Both the position numbers and the translations under genes were made by a program. Source: Bacillota bacterium (GTDB lineage: Bacteria; Bacillota; Clostridia; Oscillospirales; Ruminococcaceae). Taken from it: a DNA stretch of 21,446 bases. Position 1 is the stretch's first letter, and every line of letters begins with the position of its first letter. Below the pieces are notes generated by a model. That model saw nothing but the letters and a program-made list of their open reading frames with translations, was not told where the DNA came from and searched no databases. The stretch lies in assembly GCA_023396215.1 (NCBI GenBank), contig JAEWWW010000016.1, positions 1 to 21,446 of the forward strand, written 5' to 3'. Positions 14,714 to 21,446 of the stretch are shown here, piece by piece.

Positions 14714-15084
14714 CTGCTGCCGTCCTCCTTTTTGCTCCCACGGCCCCCCCAGCCCTGCTTAAGGGTATCGCGCAGCAGACTGGAGAAATCCGGCGGGCTG
14801 CCGGTGGGCTGGATATTTAAATCCTGAGGGTTTTCGATATCGCAAAGCTTGGTCATGCCGTGGGCGGTCATGCCCACCAGCATGGTTTTGTCGGCCACCT
14901 GCACAATCATCAGGGCTTTATCCTGCCCGACAAACACGCGGTCGAGTATCTTTACCATGCCGGTGCTGCCCTGCATCGAAAAGCGTTTGCCCATCCAGCG
15001 GGTGGCAAAGTAGGTTAAAACCAGTACCGCCACCAGCATGAGCAGCGAAAAAGCAACCGACAAAAAATCGCCGAGGCTGTTCAT
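14710..15084 (-). CDS. fliO: Flagellar biosynthesis protein FliO
   Basis: A 124-residue protein with one membrane segment (about 8-30, FLSVAFSLLMLVAVLVLTYF) and a cytoplasmic domain with the FliO-type pattern MVKILDRVFVGQDKALMIVQ, VADKTMLVGMTAHGMTKLCD. FliO helps assemble the FliP ring. The tail is polar and probably disordered. I chose ATG 15084 because GGAGGGGG lies 6 bases upstream; a longer frame to 15108 crosses that site. Sequence conservation in this family is low, so position between cheY and fliP carries much of the weight. Confidence 0.9.
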   Translation of the reverse strand: MNSLGDFLSVAFSLLMLVAVLVLTYFATRWMGKRFSMQGSTGMVKILDRVFVGQDKALMIVQVADKTMLVGMTAHGMTKLCDIENPQDLNIQPTGSPPDFSSLLRDTLKQGWGGRGSKKEDGSR

Positions 15085-15120
15085 GGGCAACCCCCTCCTG
15101 TATAGCAATAAGCGGCACCG

Positions 15121-15483
15121 TTATGCCAGTACCTTGTTGACCGTCTGCAAAAAGCGGTCGGGCTTAAAGGGCTTGACGATGAAGTCCAGCGCGCCGAAGC
15201 GGATGGCCTCCACCACCATTGACTCCTGCCCCATGGCCGAGCACATGATGACCTTTGCGTCGCCGTCAAAGGCGCGGATAGCCTGCAGCGCCTGAATGCC
15301 GTTGAGGTTGGGCATGGTGATATCCATAATTACAAGGTCGGGGCTCTCTTTCTGGTACTGCTCAACAGCCTTTGCGCCGTCCTCGGCCTCCAACAGGTTG
15401 GTGTAGCCGTTTTTGGAAAGGCTGTCCTTAATCATCATACGCATGAACGCCGCATCATCTACTATCAAAATCTTTTTTTCCAT
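15121..15483 (-). CDS. cheY: Chemotaxis response regulator CheY
   Basis: A 120-residue single receiver domain. The acidic pair D9-D10 (ILIVDDAAFMR), phosphorylation site D54 (LVIMDITMPNLNG), S82 (VIMCSAMGQ) and K104 (DFIVKPFKP) are all present. Phosphorylated by CheA, CheY binds FliM and FliY at the switch; CheC and FliY remove the phosphate. The ribosome site AAGGAG lies 7 bases before ATG 15483. It is embedded between fliY and fliO, as in Bacillus, rather than with the + strand che genes. Confidence 0.97.
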   Translation of the reverse strand: MEKKILIVDDAAFMRMMIKDSLSKNGYTNLLEAEDGAKAVEQYQKESPDLVIMDITMPNLNGIQALQAIRAFDGDAKVIMCSAMGQESMVVEAIRFGALDFIVKPFKPDRFLQTVNKVLA

Positions 15484-15522
15484 ATAAATTCTCCTTTTTT
15501 CTTAGGGCAATCAACCTGCCGC

Positions 15523-16845
15523 TTAATTGCTGTTGCCTATCGATTTGATTAAGTCTTTTGTTCCCATGATTTCTGTGACACGAACGCCGAAGCTGTCATC
15601 GATGACCACTACGTCACCCCTTGCGATAAGCTGGCCGTTGACCACGATATCGACCGGTGCGCCTGCCTGTTTTTCAAGCTCGAGCACAGTGCCCTGCGTG
15701 AACTCCATGATATCCTTAATCTTCTTTTTGGTTTTGCCAATCTCTACCGAAACGCTCAGCGGCACGTTCAAAATCAAATCCATATTGCCGCCGGTTGAGG
15801 TTGCGCCGGGCGCCGGGCCCTGATTGGAAAAGTCGGGGAACTGCACCTGCTGGACGCCCACCGCCTGCTTGATGATATCCGGCTGGCCCGGCGCACCGTT
15901 TGGCTGCGCAGGCTGCTGGGGATAGCCATAGGGCTGGGGCGGGTACCCATAAGGGGGATAACCCGGCACCGGCGGATAACCGGCAGCGCCGTAAGGGGGA
16001 TATCCGTAAGGCGGCTGTGCGCCGTAGGGAGGTTGCGCCCCATAAGGCGGCATCCCGCTCTGGGAAGGCTGAGGGGGCTGGGCGGCAGGCTGCTGCTCCC
16101 ATTGCAGGCCGGCAGGCAGAGGGCCGCCGGGGGGCGGGGTCTGCTGCTGCGGAGCCGCCGGGCTTTCGGCAGGCGGCGCCGCCGGTTCGGGGGTCATGTG
16201 CCCAAGAGATTTATCCGCCATAAACTGGCTGACAATCATCTTGGCCAAATCCACCGACATAACGCTCATAAACTCGCTGTTGATGTCGTTGCCGATGCTG
16301 AGGTCAAACACCACCGTGAGAATCTGGCCGTTTTGATCTGCCCCGACCGCATCTTTGAAGGTATAGTTTTCATTGAGTATGCCGGTGGTGGGGGTGGATA
16401 TATTGATAGACTTGCCCAAAAACTCGGACAGAGCGGTGGCCGAAGCGCCCATCATCTGGTTCATTACCTCACCGGCAGCGCTCATACTCAGCTCGTCAAA
16501 GACAAAGTCTTCGCTGGGGGGGCCTTCAATGCCCATGAGCTGGTTGAGTATCATCTGCATATCGCTCTGCCTGAAAACCATGACGTTGGAGCCGGTGATG
16601 CCCGCAATGTAGGTGATTTTTACAATCATTGCCGGTTCAAGAGAGCGGTAATTGATGTGTTCAATATCCTGAACCGATACCTTGGGCGTTGTAATGATAA
16701 CCTGCTTATCCAGCATCGATGATACCGCGGTAGCGGCGGCGCCCATGCTGATATTGAGTACCTCGCCGATGGCATCAGTTTCAATTGGGGATAGTGTTAC
16801 ATTACTCACTGATTGAGCCACCTCCTGTTTTTGTTCTATATTCAT
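15523..16845 (-). CDS. fliY: Flagellar switch protein FliY (CheC-type phosphatase plus FliN domain)
   Basis: A 440-residue FliY. Residues about 1-205 form a CheC-like domain with two intact phosphatase signatures, D24-E28-N31 and S122-E126-N129. Residues about 353-435 are the FliN/SpoA domain (LILNVPLSVSVEIGKTKKKI, VLELEKQAGAPVDIVVNGQL, RGDVVVIDDSFGVRVTEIMG). Between them, about 218-345, is a Pro/Tyr/Gly/Gln-rich low-complexity linker with PPYGAQ and GYPPYGY-type repeats, which makes the protein longer than the Bacillus one (about 378). FliY is part of the switch C ring and dephosphorylates CheY-P there. ATG 16845 follows AGAGG at 7 bases. It lies between fliM and cheY, so the switch and its ligand are made together. 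Confidence 0.96.
   Translation of the reverse strand: MNIEQKQEVAQSVSNVTLSPIETDAIGEVLNISMGAAATAVSSMLDKQVIITTPKVSVQDIEHINYRSLEPAMIVKITYIAGITGSNVMVFRQSDMQMILNQLMGIEGPPSEDFVFDELSMSAAGEVMNQMMGASATALSEFLGKSINISTPTTGILNENYTFKDAVGADQNGQILTVVFDLSIGNDINSEFMSVMSVDLAKMIVSQFMADKSLGHMTPEPAAPPAESPAAPQQQTPPPGGPLPAGLQWEQQPAAQPPQPSQSGMPPYGAQPPYGAQPPYGYPPYGAAGYPPVPGYPPYGYPPQPYGYPQQPAQPNGAPGQPDIIKQAVGVQQVQFPDFSNQGPAPGATSTGGNMDLILNVPLSVSVEIGKTKKKIKDIMEFTQGTVLELEKQAGAPVDIVVNGQLIARGDVVVIDDSFGVRVTEIMGTKDLIKSIGNSN
15811..16194 (-). repeat. Pro/Tyr/Gly/Gln repeat linker coding region within fliY
   Basis: This part of fliY encodes residues about 218-345, mostly P, Y, G, Q and A. The core (about 265-310) consists of near-repeats: two PPYGAQ units, then PPYGYPPYGA, GYPPVPGYPPYG and GYPPQPYGYPQQ. 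DNA repeats are degenerate at third positions, so the pattern is kept at protein level. It is probably a flexible spacer between the phosphatase and C-ring domains. Confidence 0.85.
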
Positions 16846-16892
16846 AGAACCACCTCTCTTTTCTGTCTGCTGGGGATATCTATCAGATACAC

Positions 16893-17879
16893 CTATATCA
16901 GTTCATTGATTTTTACTGCCTTCCGCAGCCGGGTTTCACCCAGCTTGGCTTTAAACCACGGTGTATTATTAACATTGATACTGATATCGTTGTTCACATT
17001 TTTGTTCAGCGCAATGACGTCGTTCACCTGCAGCTCTAAAACGTCGTGGAGCTCAAGCTGCAGCTCGTCCAGCACCGCCTTCAGCTCCAGCTCGGAATTC
17101 ACCAGCGACCCAAGGATGGCCTGCTTGCGAACCGCTTCGCGCTGGGCGTCCAGCTTTTTGCTGGACTTGATGTATTTGGAGCTGAAATTGCCTATCATCT
17201 CTTCCAGGTTCAGCGCCGGAATACAGATGTTCAGGTTGCCTGTGAGGTTGCGGATTTTAATGCCCAGCACCACGATTACCACGATATCGTCGGGCGAGAG
17301 CACCTGCACCAGCCGGGGGTTGGTTTCGATGCTTTGCAGCTCGGTAACCACCTCGATGTGGGCGTTCCACGCATCCTGTATGAAGCCGTTAAACTTGTGA
17401 AAAACGTTTTCCAGTATGGCGACTTCGATATCGGTAAAGGCGCGGTCGAGGTTGTAGCCCTCGCCTGTGCCACCCAGAAAGCGGTCTATCATGAAAAAGG
17501 AAATCGAGGTGGAAAGGTCCATCACCAGTGTGGCTTCGTCGTAATTGCTGTTGGTCGGCCGCAGCTCGATGAGGCCTATCAGCGCGTTATCGGGCAGGGC
17601 GTTGCTATATTCGTAGTAACGCTGCTCCTCTATCTGCACTACGCTGACCTCACAGAACATACGCAGCACGCCCGACAGATAGGAGGAGATTGCCCGCGAC
17701 AGGTTTTCATGAAGGCTATCCATGGTGCGCAGCTGCTCTTTTGTAAACTTCTTGGGCGAACGAAAGTCATAGTCCCTGATTTTTCTATCTGACTTTGTTA
17801 CGGTTAAAGCCTCAACTTCTCCGGAATTGAGCCCTTTGAGCAGCGCGTCTATTTGATTTTGTGACAATATTTCCGGCAT
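16893..17879 (-). CDS. fliM: Flagellar motor switch protein FliM
   Basis: A 328-residue FliM of normal length. The N-terminal CheY-P binding segment is present (MPEILSQNQIDALLKGL). The middle domain carries the expected RDYDFRSPKKFTKEQLRTMD, LVMDLSTSISFFMIDRFLGG and LTGNLNICIPALNLEEMIG blocks, and the C-terminal FliN-like domain ends KAVKINELI. FliM links FliG to FliY/FliN in the C ring and sets rotation direction. AGAGGA lies 8 bases before ATG 17879. It follows motB directly, with no fliL gene between. Confidence 0.97.
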   Translation of the reverse strand: MPEILSQNQIDALLKGLNSGEVEALTVTKSDRKIRDYDFRSPKKFTKEQLRTMDSLHENLSRAISSYLSGVLRMFCEVSVVQIEEQRYYEYSNALPDNALIGLIELRPTNSNYDEATLVMDLSTSISFFMIDRFLGGTGEGYNLDRAFTDIEVAILENVFHKFNGFIQDAWNAHIEVVTELQSIETNPRLVQVLSPDDIVVIVVLGIKIRNLTGNLNICIPALNLEEMIGNFSSKYIKSSKKLDAQREAVRKQAILGSLVNSELELKAVLDELQLELHDVLELQVNDVIALNKNVNNDISINVNNTPWFKAKLGETRLRKAVKINELI

Positions 17880-17928
17880 ATCTCAATTCCTCTCTCTGCA
17901 TTATCCTCGATACCGATTGGCGCCGCCG

Positions 17929-18852
17929 TCAGGGCGTATAGGGTGAAACGTTTTCATACACCTGCCCGCCGCTGCCCGAGGGGGCCACGCTTTCGGGTGT
18001 CGGAGGCACCAGCACCTCCGGGCGGTTGTCGCCGTCGGGGTAAAGGTCGATATCAAAGCTGCCCAGAAGCAGGTTGTAAAGGTCGTCCATCCCGTCGGTA
18101 TCGATTTTGTTGCTTAAAATCATCATATCCACCCGCCGGTTTTGTTCGCGGCCCTCGGGGGTATCGTTGTCGGCCACCGGGTAGTTTTTGCCGTAGCCGA
18201 TGGCAATCAGCTTTTTGGGCTCCAGCCTTTTGATATCTTCAAAATACATCAGCACGCTGTTGGCGCGGTCGGTGGAGAGGGTGCGGTCGGATACCTGATA
18301 GTTTTCCACCCCGGGTATCGCCGCCGTGTGACCGTTGATGCGTACGCTGAGCACCTGGCTTTCTACGCTTTTGAAGCAGTCGCCCAAAAAGTCGAGCACG
18401 TCATGGCTGGAGGTTTTTAGCACCGCGCTGTCGGGGTTAAAGAAGATATTATCCTTAAAGCGAATAAAAACGCTGTTCTCCCCTTTTTGAAGCTCCACCG
18501 AGCCTTCCATATTATTGCGCTCGATATAGGCCTTAATATAGCGGTAAAGCTCCTCAAAGTCGATGGGGAGGTCTTCCTCCGCCGGGGCTGTTTCATCATC
18601 AGGAGCCAAAGACTCGTTGCCCGCGTTTTCTGCAATCTCGTTTCCCTCGCCCTCGGGGATCAGCACAATTTGGGAGGTATCGTTCCCCCTGCTTGCAAAG
18701 GCCTTTACCAACAGCTGCCATTTTTCAGCATCCACCGAGGACATGGTGAACAGCAGCACAAAAAAGCAGAGCAGCAGCGTTACCAGGTCGGCGTAGGTGT
18801 TCATCCATGCGTTGCTGTCCACGCCCCCGCCGGACGATTTTCTTCTTTTCAT
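17929..18852 (-). CDS. motB: Flagellar stator protein MotB
   Basis: A 307-residue stator subunit. A short basic N-terminus precedes one membrane segment with the ion-binding aspartate D22 (WMNTYADLVTLLLCFFVLLF). A periplasmic linker rich in Asp/Glu/Asn (about 55-95) leads to an OmpA-like peptidoglycan-binding domain (about 115-250: VRINGHTAAIPG, RTLSTDRANSVLMYF, GREQNRRVDMMIL). The last 55 residues form an extra acidic and Pro-rich tail. The CFFVLLF pattern after the aspartate resembles sodium-driven PomB/MotS more than E. coli MotB; this is only suggestive. It follows motA by 33 bp. Confidence 0.95.
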   Translation of the reverse strand: MKRRKSSGGGVDSNAWMNTYADLVTLLLCFFVLLFTMSSVDAEKWQLLVKAFASRGNDTSQIVLIPEGEGNEIAENAGNESLAPDDETAPAEEDLPIDFEELYRYIKAYIERNNMEGSVELQKGENSVFIRFKDNIFFNPDSAVLKTSSHDVLDFLGDCFKSVESQVLSVRINGHTAAIPGVENYQVSDRTLSTDRANSVLMYFEDIKRLEPKKLIAIGYGKNYPVADNDTPEGREQNRRVDMMILSNKIDTDGMDDLYNLLLGSFDIDLYPDGDNRPEVLVPPTPESVAPSGSGGQVYENVSPYTP

Positions 18853-18885
18853 TCTTTATCGCCTGCCCTTCATTCGCTCTGCCAT

Positions 18886-19752
18886 TTATCTGCCCTTGCC
18901 CCGCTTTCCGGCCGGCTGGGCGTCGCCCTCCTGCGCTGTGTCCTCCGCCGGTTTCGGCTTCTTGTACCTGGGCAGCAGCTGGGTCAGCTTTTCTTCGATA
19001 AAGCGGGGGTTTTCGCCCGCCTGTATCGACTGCACGCCCTCGCAGACAATCATCTTGCAGAGCATCTCTTCTTCGTGGCGGATTTTCAGCTTGCTGGCAA
19101 CCGGGATGAAAAACAGATTGGCCAGCATGGTGCCGTAAAAGGTAGTCACCAGCGCAACCGACATGGCGGGGCCGATGGCGTTGGGGTCATCCATTTTGAC
19201 CAGCATTTTAATCAGGCCGATGAGGGTACCAATCATACCGAAGGCGGGGCCAAAGGCAGCGCCTTTCTCATAAAAGGAGATGTCCTGATTGTGGCGGTCG
19301 TCCAGATAATCAATCTCGGCCTCCAGCAGCTCCTTGACCTTTTCGGGCTCCACCGAGTCTACCACCAGCATCAGGCTGCCCTTTAAAAAGGCGTCGCTTT
19401 GGCTGGAGTTCAGCTTATCCTCCAGTGAAAGCAGCCCCTTCATGCGGGCCTCCTTGGCATAGTCAACAATCTCCTGAATGTAGGCAAAAGCGTCGTACTT
19501 GGGCGGGAGCAGCACAACCTTAAGGTGCTTGAGTATCTTGGTGAAGGTGTTGAGAGGGTAGGCAATCATCAGCCCGCAGAAGGTGCCGCCGATGGTGATA
19601 AATATACTGGAAAGGTCGTAAAAGTTCTTTAGGTTTTCAAAGCTGATGCCGTCCGGTGAGTATGTAATACCGAATGCAACCAGGGAGAAGCCCAGCACCC
19701 AGCCCAACAATGACATAATATCCATGGTTATTCTCACAATCCTTTGCTTCAT
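18886..19752 (-). CDS. motA: Flagellar stator protein MotA
   Basis: A 288-residue MotA with four membrane segments: two near the N-terminus (about 8-30 and 45-66) and two after the cytoplasmic loop (about 165-188 and 198-218). The conserved GAAFGPAFGMIGTLIGLIKM and MSVALVTTFYGTMLANLFFI blocks are present, with prolines P169 and P195 at the expected places. MotA surrounds MotB and pushes on FliG. The C-terminus is a charged, Lys/Pro-rich tail. The ribosome site before ATG 19752 is weak. The N-terminal FYDLSSIFITIGGTFCGLMI segment resembles PomA/MotP types, in line with MotB. Confidence 0.95.
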   Translation of the reverse strand: MKQRIVRITMDIMSLLGWVLGFSLVAFGITYSPDGISFENLKNFYDLSSIFITIGGTFCGLMIAYPLNTFTKILKHLKVVLLPPKYDAFAYIQEIVDYAKEARMKGLLSLEDKLNSSQSDAFLKGSLMLVVDSVEPEKVKELLEAEIDYLDDRHNQDISFYEKGAAFGPAFGMIGTLIGLIKMLVKMDDPNAIGPAMSVALVTTFYGTMLANLFFIPVASKLKIRHEEEMLCKMIVCEGVQSIQAGENPRFIEEKLTQLLPRYKKPKPAEDTAQEGDAQPAGKRGKGR

Positions 19753-19930
19753 AATATCCGCACGGCAGTCAGCTTGCAGCGGGCCCTGCCCTGCGAACGT
19801 TGGGCCGCAGCGCCGCGTACCCCGGTTTTACCAGGCTTAAGGCAGTCTGCCCGGCGGTGAACCCTCGCTATGGCTTATGCGGCGCTGCCCCGGGGCTGCG
19901 GGTGGTATATCTGCCGGCTTTGCACAGCGT
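19753..19930 (-). other. 178-bp GC-rich spacer between flbD and motA
   Basis: No gene is visible. It contains the palindrome GCCCCGGGGC (19887-19896) and a GCGG(g)CCC/GGGCCGC inverted repeat near 19780-19806. No T run marks a terminator and no clear promoter is seen. Short stretches resemble other spacers in the window: 19854-19863 matches 2866-2875 exactly, and 19912-19932 resembles 7182-7202. Confidence 0.4.
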
Positions 19931-20128
19931 TCAGGGGTTGATATAAGCCTGAAAAATCTGCTGCTTATAGGCTTTGGTTTTATCAAGAACTTCTTGCATG
20001 CGCTCTTTGACAATATAGAGGTTGCCGTTGGTCAGCGTGATGGTTGTGTCGGGGTTTTCGGTGATGGTTTCAATCAGGTCACAGTTCATCACGAAGGAAA
20101 CGCCGTTGAGTTTTGTTAAAACGATCAT
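19931..20128 (-). CDS. flbD: FlbD family protein
   Basis: A 65-residue FlbD. The family pattern is clear: MIVLTKLNGVSFVMNCDLIE at the N-terminus, then ITENPDTTITLTNGNLYIVK and a short helical C-terminal part. FlbD proteins lie between flgE and motA in spirochaetes and clostridia; the function of this short family is unclear, and it is unrelated to the Caulobacter FlbD transcription activator. I chose ATG 20128, preceded by GGAGG at 5 bases; the longer frame to 20179 crosses this site and a hairpin. Confidence 0.93.
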   Translation of the reverse strand: MIVLTKLNGVSFVMNCDLIETITENPDTTITLTNGNLYIVKERMQEVLDKTKAYKQQIFQAYINP

Positions 20129-20165
20129 ATAGGCCTCCATGTCAAAAGTGGATGTTTTGTGTTCT

Positions 20166-20245
20166 GCTGCCACAGGCAACGAGCCTGCCGCTCATGGCCT
20201 GTGGCAGCGGCACACACCGTGCCGCCGGGCCGATACTTTTCGGCC
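20166..20245 (-). other. Three successive hairpins between flgE and flbD
   Basis: Three perfect inverted repeats fill this spacer: GCTGCCACAGGC/GCCTGTGGCAGC (12 bp, 20166-20177 with 20197-20208), GCGGCAC/GTGCCGC (7 bp, 20207-20213 with 20219-20225) and GGCCGA/TCGGCC (6 bp, 20228-20233 with 20240-20245). The first two share two bases. None is followed by a T run on the - strand, so they look like processing or stability structures rather than a terminator. They would set flgE apart from downstream genes at the RNA level. Confidence 0.6.
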
Positions 20246-20258
20246 TGATGCTATGAAA

Positions 20259-21446
20259 CTACCGTTTGAGGTTTACCAGCTCGTTGAGCATTTCATCCGA
20301 AACGGTAATCAGCCTTGAGTTGGCCTGAAAACCTCTTTGGGTAACAATCATGTCGGAAAACTCTTTGGCCAGGTCGACGTTGGACATTTCCAGCGAGCCG
20401 GCCGCCAGCGCGCCCGAACCGGAGGTGCCGGGGGTTGCAAACTGGGCGCTGCCCGAGTTGGCGGTGGAGCTGAAGTAGGTGTTGCCCTCCTGCGCAAGAC
20501 CCTGCGGGTTCTCGAAGGTGACAAGGTCGATGCGGCCCAACTGCAGCCTGCCGTGTACGGGGTGAATGCCCTCGATGACGCCGTCTGCGCCGATGCCGAT
20601 GCTGGAGAGGTCGGCGACCGTCTGTGCGCCGCCGGTGGTGCCGCCCGCCAGCTTGATGGCCTTGGTGGAAAGCCCCAGCGCCTTGGAGGGGATGGCGGGG
20701 GTGACGTTGATGGCGGAACCAAGTGCGTTAAAGGCAGCGCCGCCGGTGGGAGTCGTACCGCCTTGCTCGGCAGTATACGCATTGTTCATTGCGGTAAAGC
20801 CGGGATGGCTCATCTGGATATAGTCGCCTGCCGCGCTTTTCAGCACCACCGAGCCGGCGGATGCGTCATCGGCAGTTACATAGCCGGTGTAGCTGACGCT
20901 GTCGATAACGGCAGTGATATTCCATCTGTGGGGGGTTGTGGTATCTTCATAGGTTGCGCTGAAGTTAGCGGCCCCCTCGCCGGTAAAGCTGGTGCTGGTG
21001 GTCTGGAACTGCATACCGCCATAGATACCGGTGGCAGAAATGCCGGTCATGGTGCCGGGTTTGGTGGAAAAGTCTTTGCTGGTAATCTCGGCGCCGGTGA
21101 GCCCTGCGGGGATGGGAGGCGTCGCGGCCGGGTCGCCTGCCGGGAAGATATTCGCGGTATCGGCAGAGATGGTGAAATCGCCCGCCGGATGGGCCACGCC
21201 GCCGTTGGCCTCGGTGATTGCGGCGTTGACGGCGGTGTTGAGGGCCGCAAGGTCGTTAAAGCGGTGGGTGGGATTGAGGCGGATGGTGATACCCGAGGTG
21301 GTAATATCCGCTTTGGCCGCCAAGCCGCTGGGGATGGTGGAGTCGGAAACAAAGTTGAAGGTGATGTTGCCGTCCTTGGTGTTGTTGGCGGCGGTGATGG
21401 TGTAGCCCACGCCGTTGATGCTTTCGGTGACGCTGGCGGGGGTGGG
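20259..21446 (-). CDS. flgE: Flagellar hook protein FlgE, C-terminal part (partial)
   Basis: The frame is open from the right edge of the window to a TAG at 20259-20261, giving 395 residues without the N-terminus. The end is diagnostic for FlgE: FENPQGLAQEGNTYFSSTAN, SGSAQFATPGTSGSGALAAG, SLEMSNVDLAKEFSDMIVTQ, RGFQANSRLITVSDEMLNEL, ending VNLKR. The rest is Ala/Thr/Gly-rich, as expected for the variable outer domains of the hook. FlgE polymerises into the hook after export. The start lies outside the window. flbD follows after 130 bp. Confidence 0.95.
   Translation of the reverse strand, partial: PTPASVTESINGVGYTITAANNTKDGNITFNFVSDSTIPSGLAAKADITTSGITIRLNPTHRFNDLAALNTAVNAAITEANGGVAHPAGDFTISADTANIFPAGDPAATPPIPAGLTGAEITSKDFSTKPGTMTGISATGIYGGMQFQTTSTSFTGEGAANFSATYEDTTTPHRWNITAVIDSVSYTGYVTADDASAGSVVLKSAAGDYIQMSHPGFTAMNNAYTAEQGGTTPTGGAAFNALGSAINVTPAIPSKALGLSTKAIKLAGGTTGGAQTVADLSSIGIGADGVIEGIHPVHGRLQLGRIDLVTFENPQGLAQEGNTYFSSTANSGSAQFATPGTSGSGALAAGSLEMSNVDLAKEFSDMIVTQRGFQANSRLITVSDEMLNELVNLKR

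Noticed and set aside
20228..20245. Transcription terminator after flgE formed by GGCCGA/TCGGCC.
   Set aside because: The stem is short and no T run follows on the coding strand.

Overview
This window is almost entirely flagellar and chemotaxis genes of a Gram-positive-type (Firmicutes, probably class Clostridia) bacterium with fairly GC-rich DNA. The assignment rests on gene content: FliY with two CheC-type phosphatase sites fused to a FliN domain, CheC and CheD, FlbD, FapA (DUF342), an embedded WhiG/FliA-type sigma factor, and the order flgE-flbD-motA-motB-fliM-fliY-cheY-fliO-fliP-fliQ-fliR-flhB-flhA. Strong GGAGG-type ribosome sites and several GTG starts fit this. No genus can be named from the sequence alone.

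Layout. On the + strand, positions 1-2832 hold the 3' end of cheA, then cheW, a 247-bp gap, cheR and cheB, ending in a UUCG-loop terminator. Everything else is on the - strand and reads from the right edge leftwards: flgE (cut by the window edge), flbD, motA, motB, fliM, fliY, cheY, fliO, fliP, fliQ, fliR, flhB, flhA, the sigma factor, two hook/rod proteins (flgF-like and flgG), cheC, cheD, fapA, and finally a cheW-like gene carrying an inserted CZB zinc-binding domain. That last gene converges on cheB. Between fapA and it sits a tandem pair of near-identical 122-bp repeat units.

How it fits together. FlgE and the FlgF/FlgG pair form hook and distal rod. FlhA, FlhB, FliO, FliP, FliQ and FliR form the flagellar type III export gate. 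MotA/MotB are the stator. FliM and FliY, with FliG encoded elsewhere, form the switch. CheA, CheW and CheY carry the signal, CheR/CheB/CheD handle receptor adaptation, and CheC and FliY are CheY-P phosphatases. The sigma factor probably drives late flagellar genes outside the window. flhF, flhG and fliL, common at this place in related loci, are absent here.

Most worth a second look: (1) the CheW-CZB protein with all four putative zinc ligands present; (2) the tandem repeat units with imperfect terminal inverted repeats, whose inner edge supplies the only visible ribosome site of that gene; (3) a 15-bp pairing that could hide that ribosome site, competing with a 7-bp hairpin; (4) a roughly 125-residue Pro/Tyr/Gly/Gln-rich repeat linker inside FliY. 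The rest is ordinary, well-conserved flagellar machinery.
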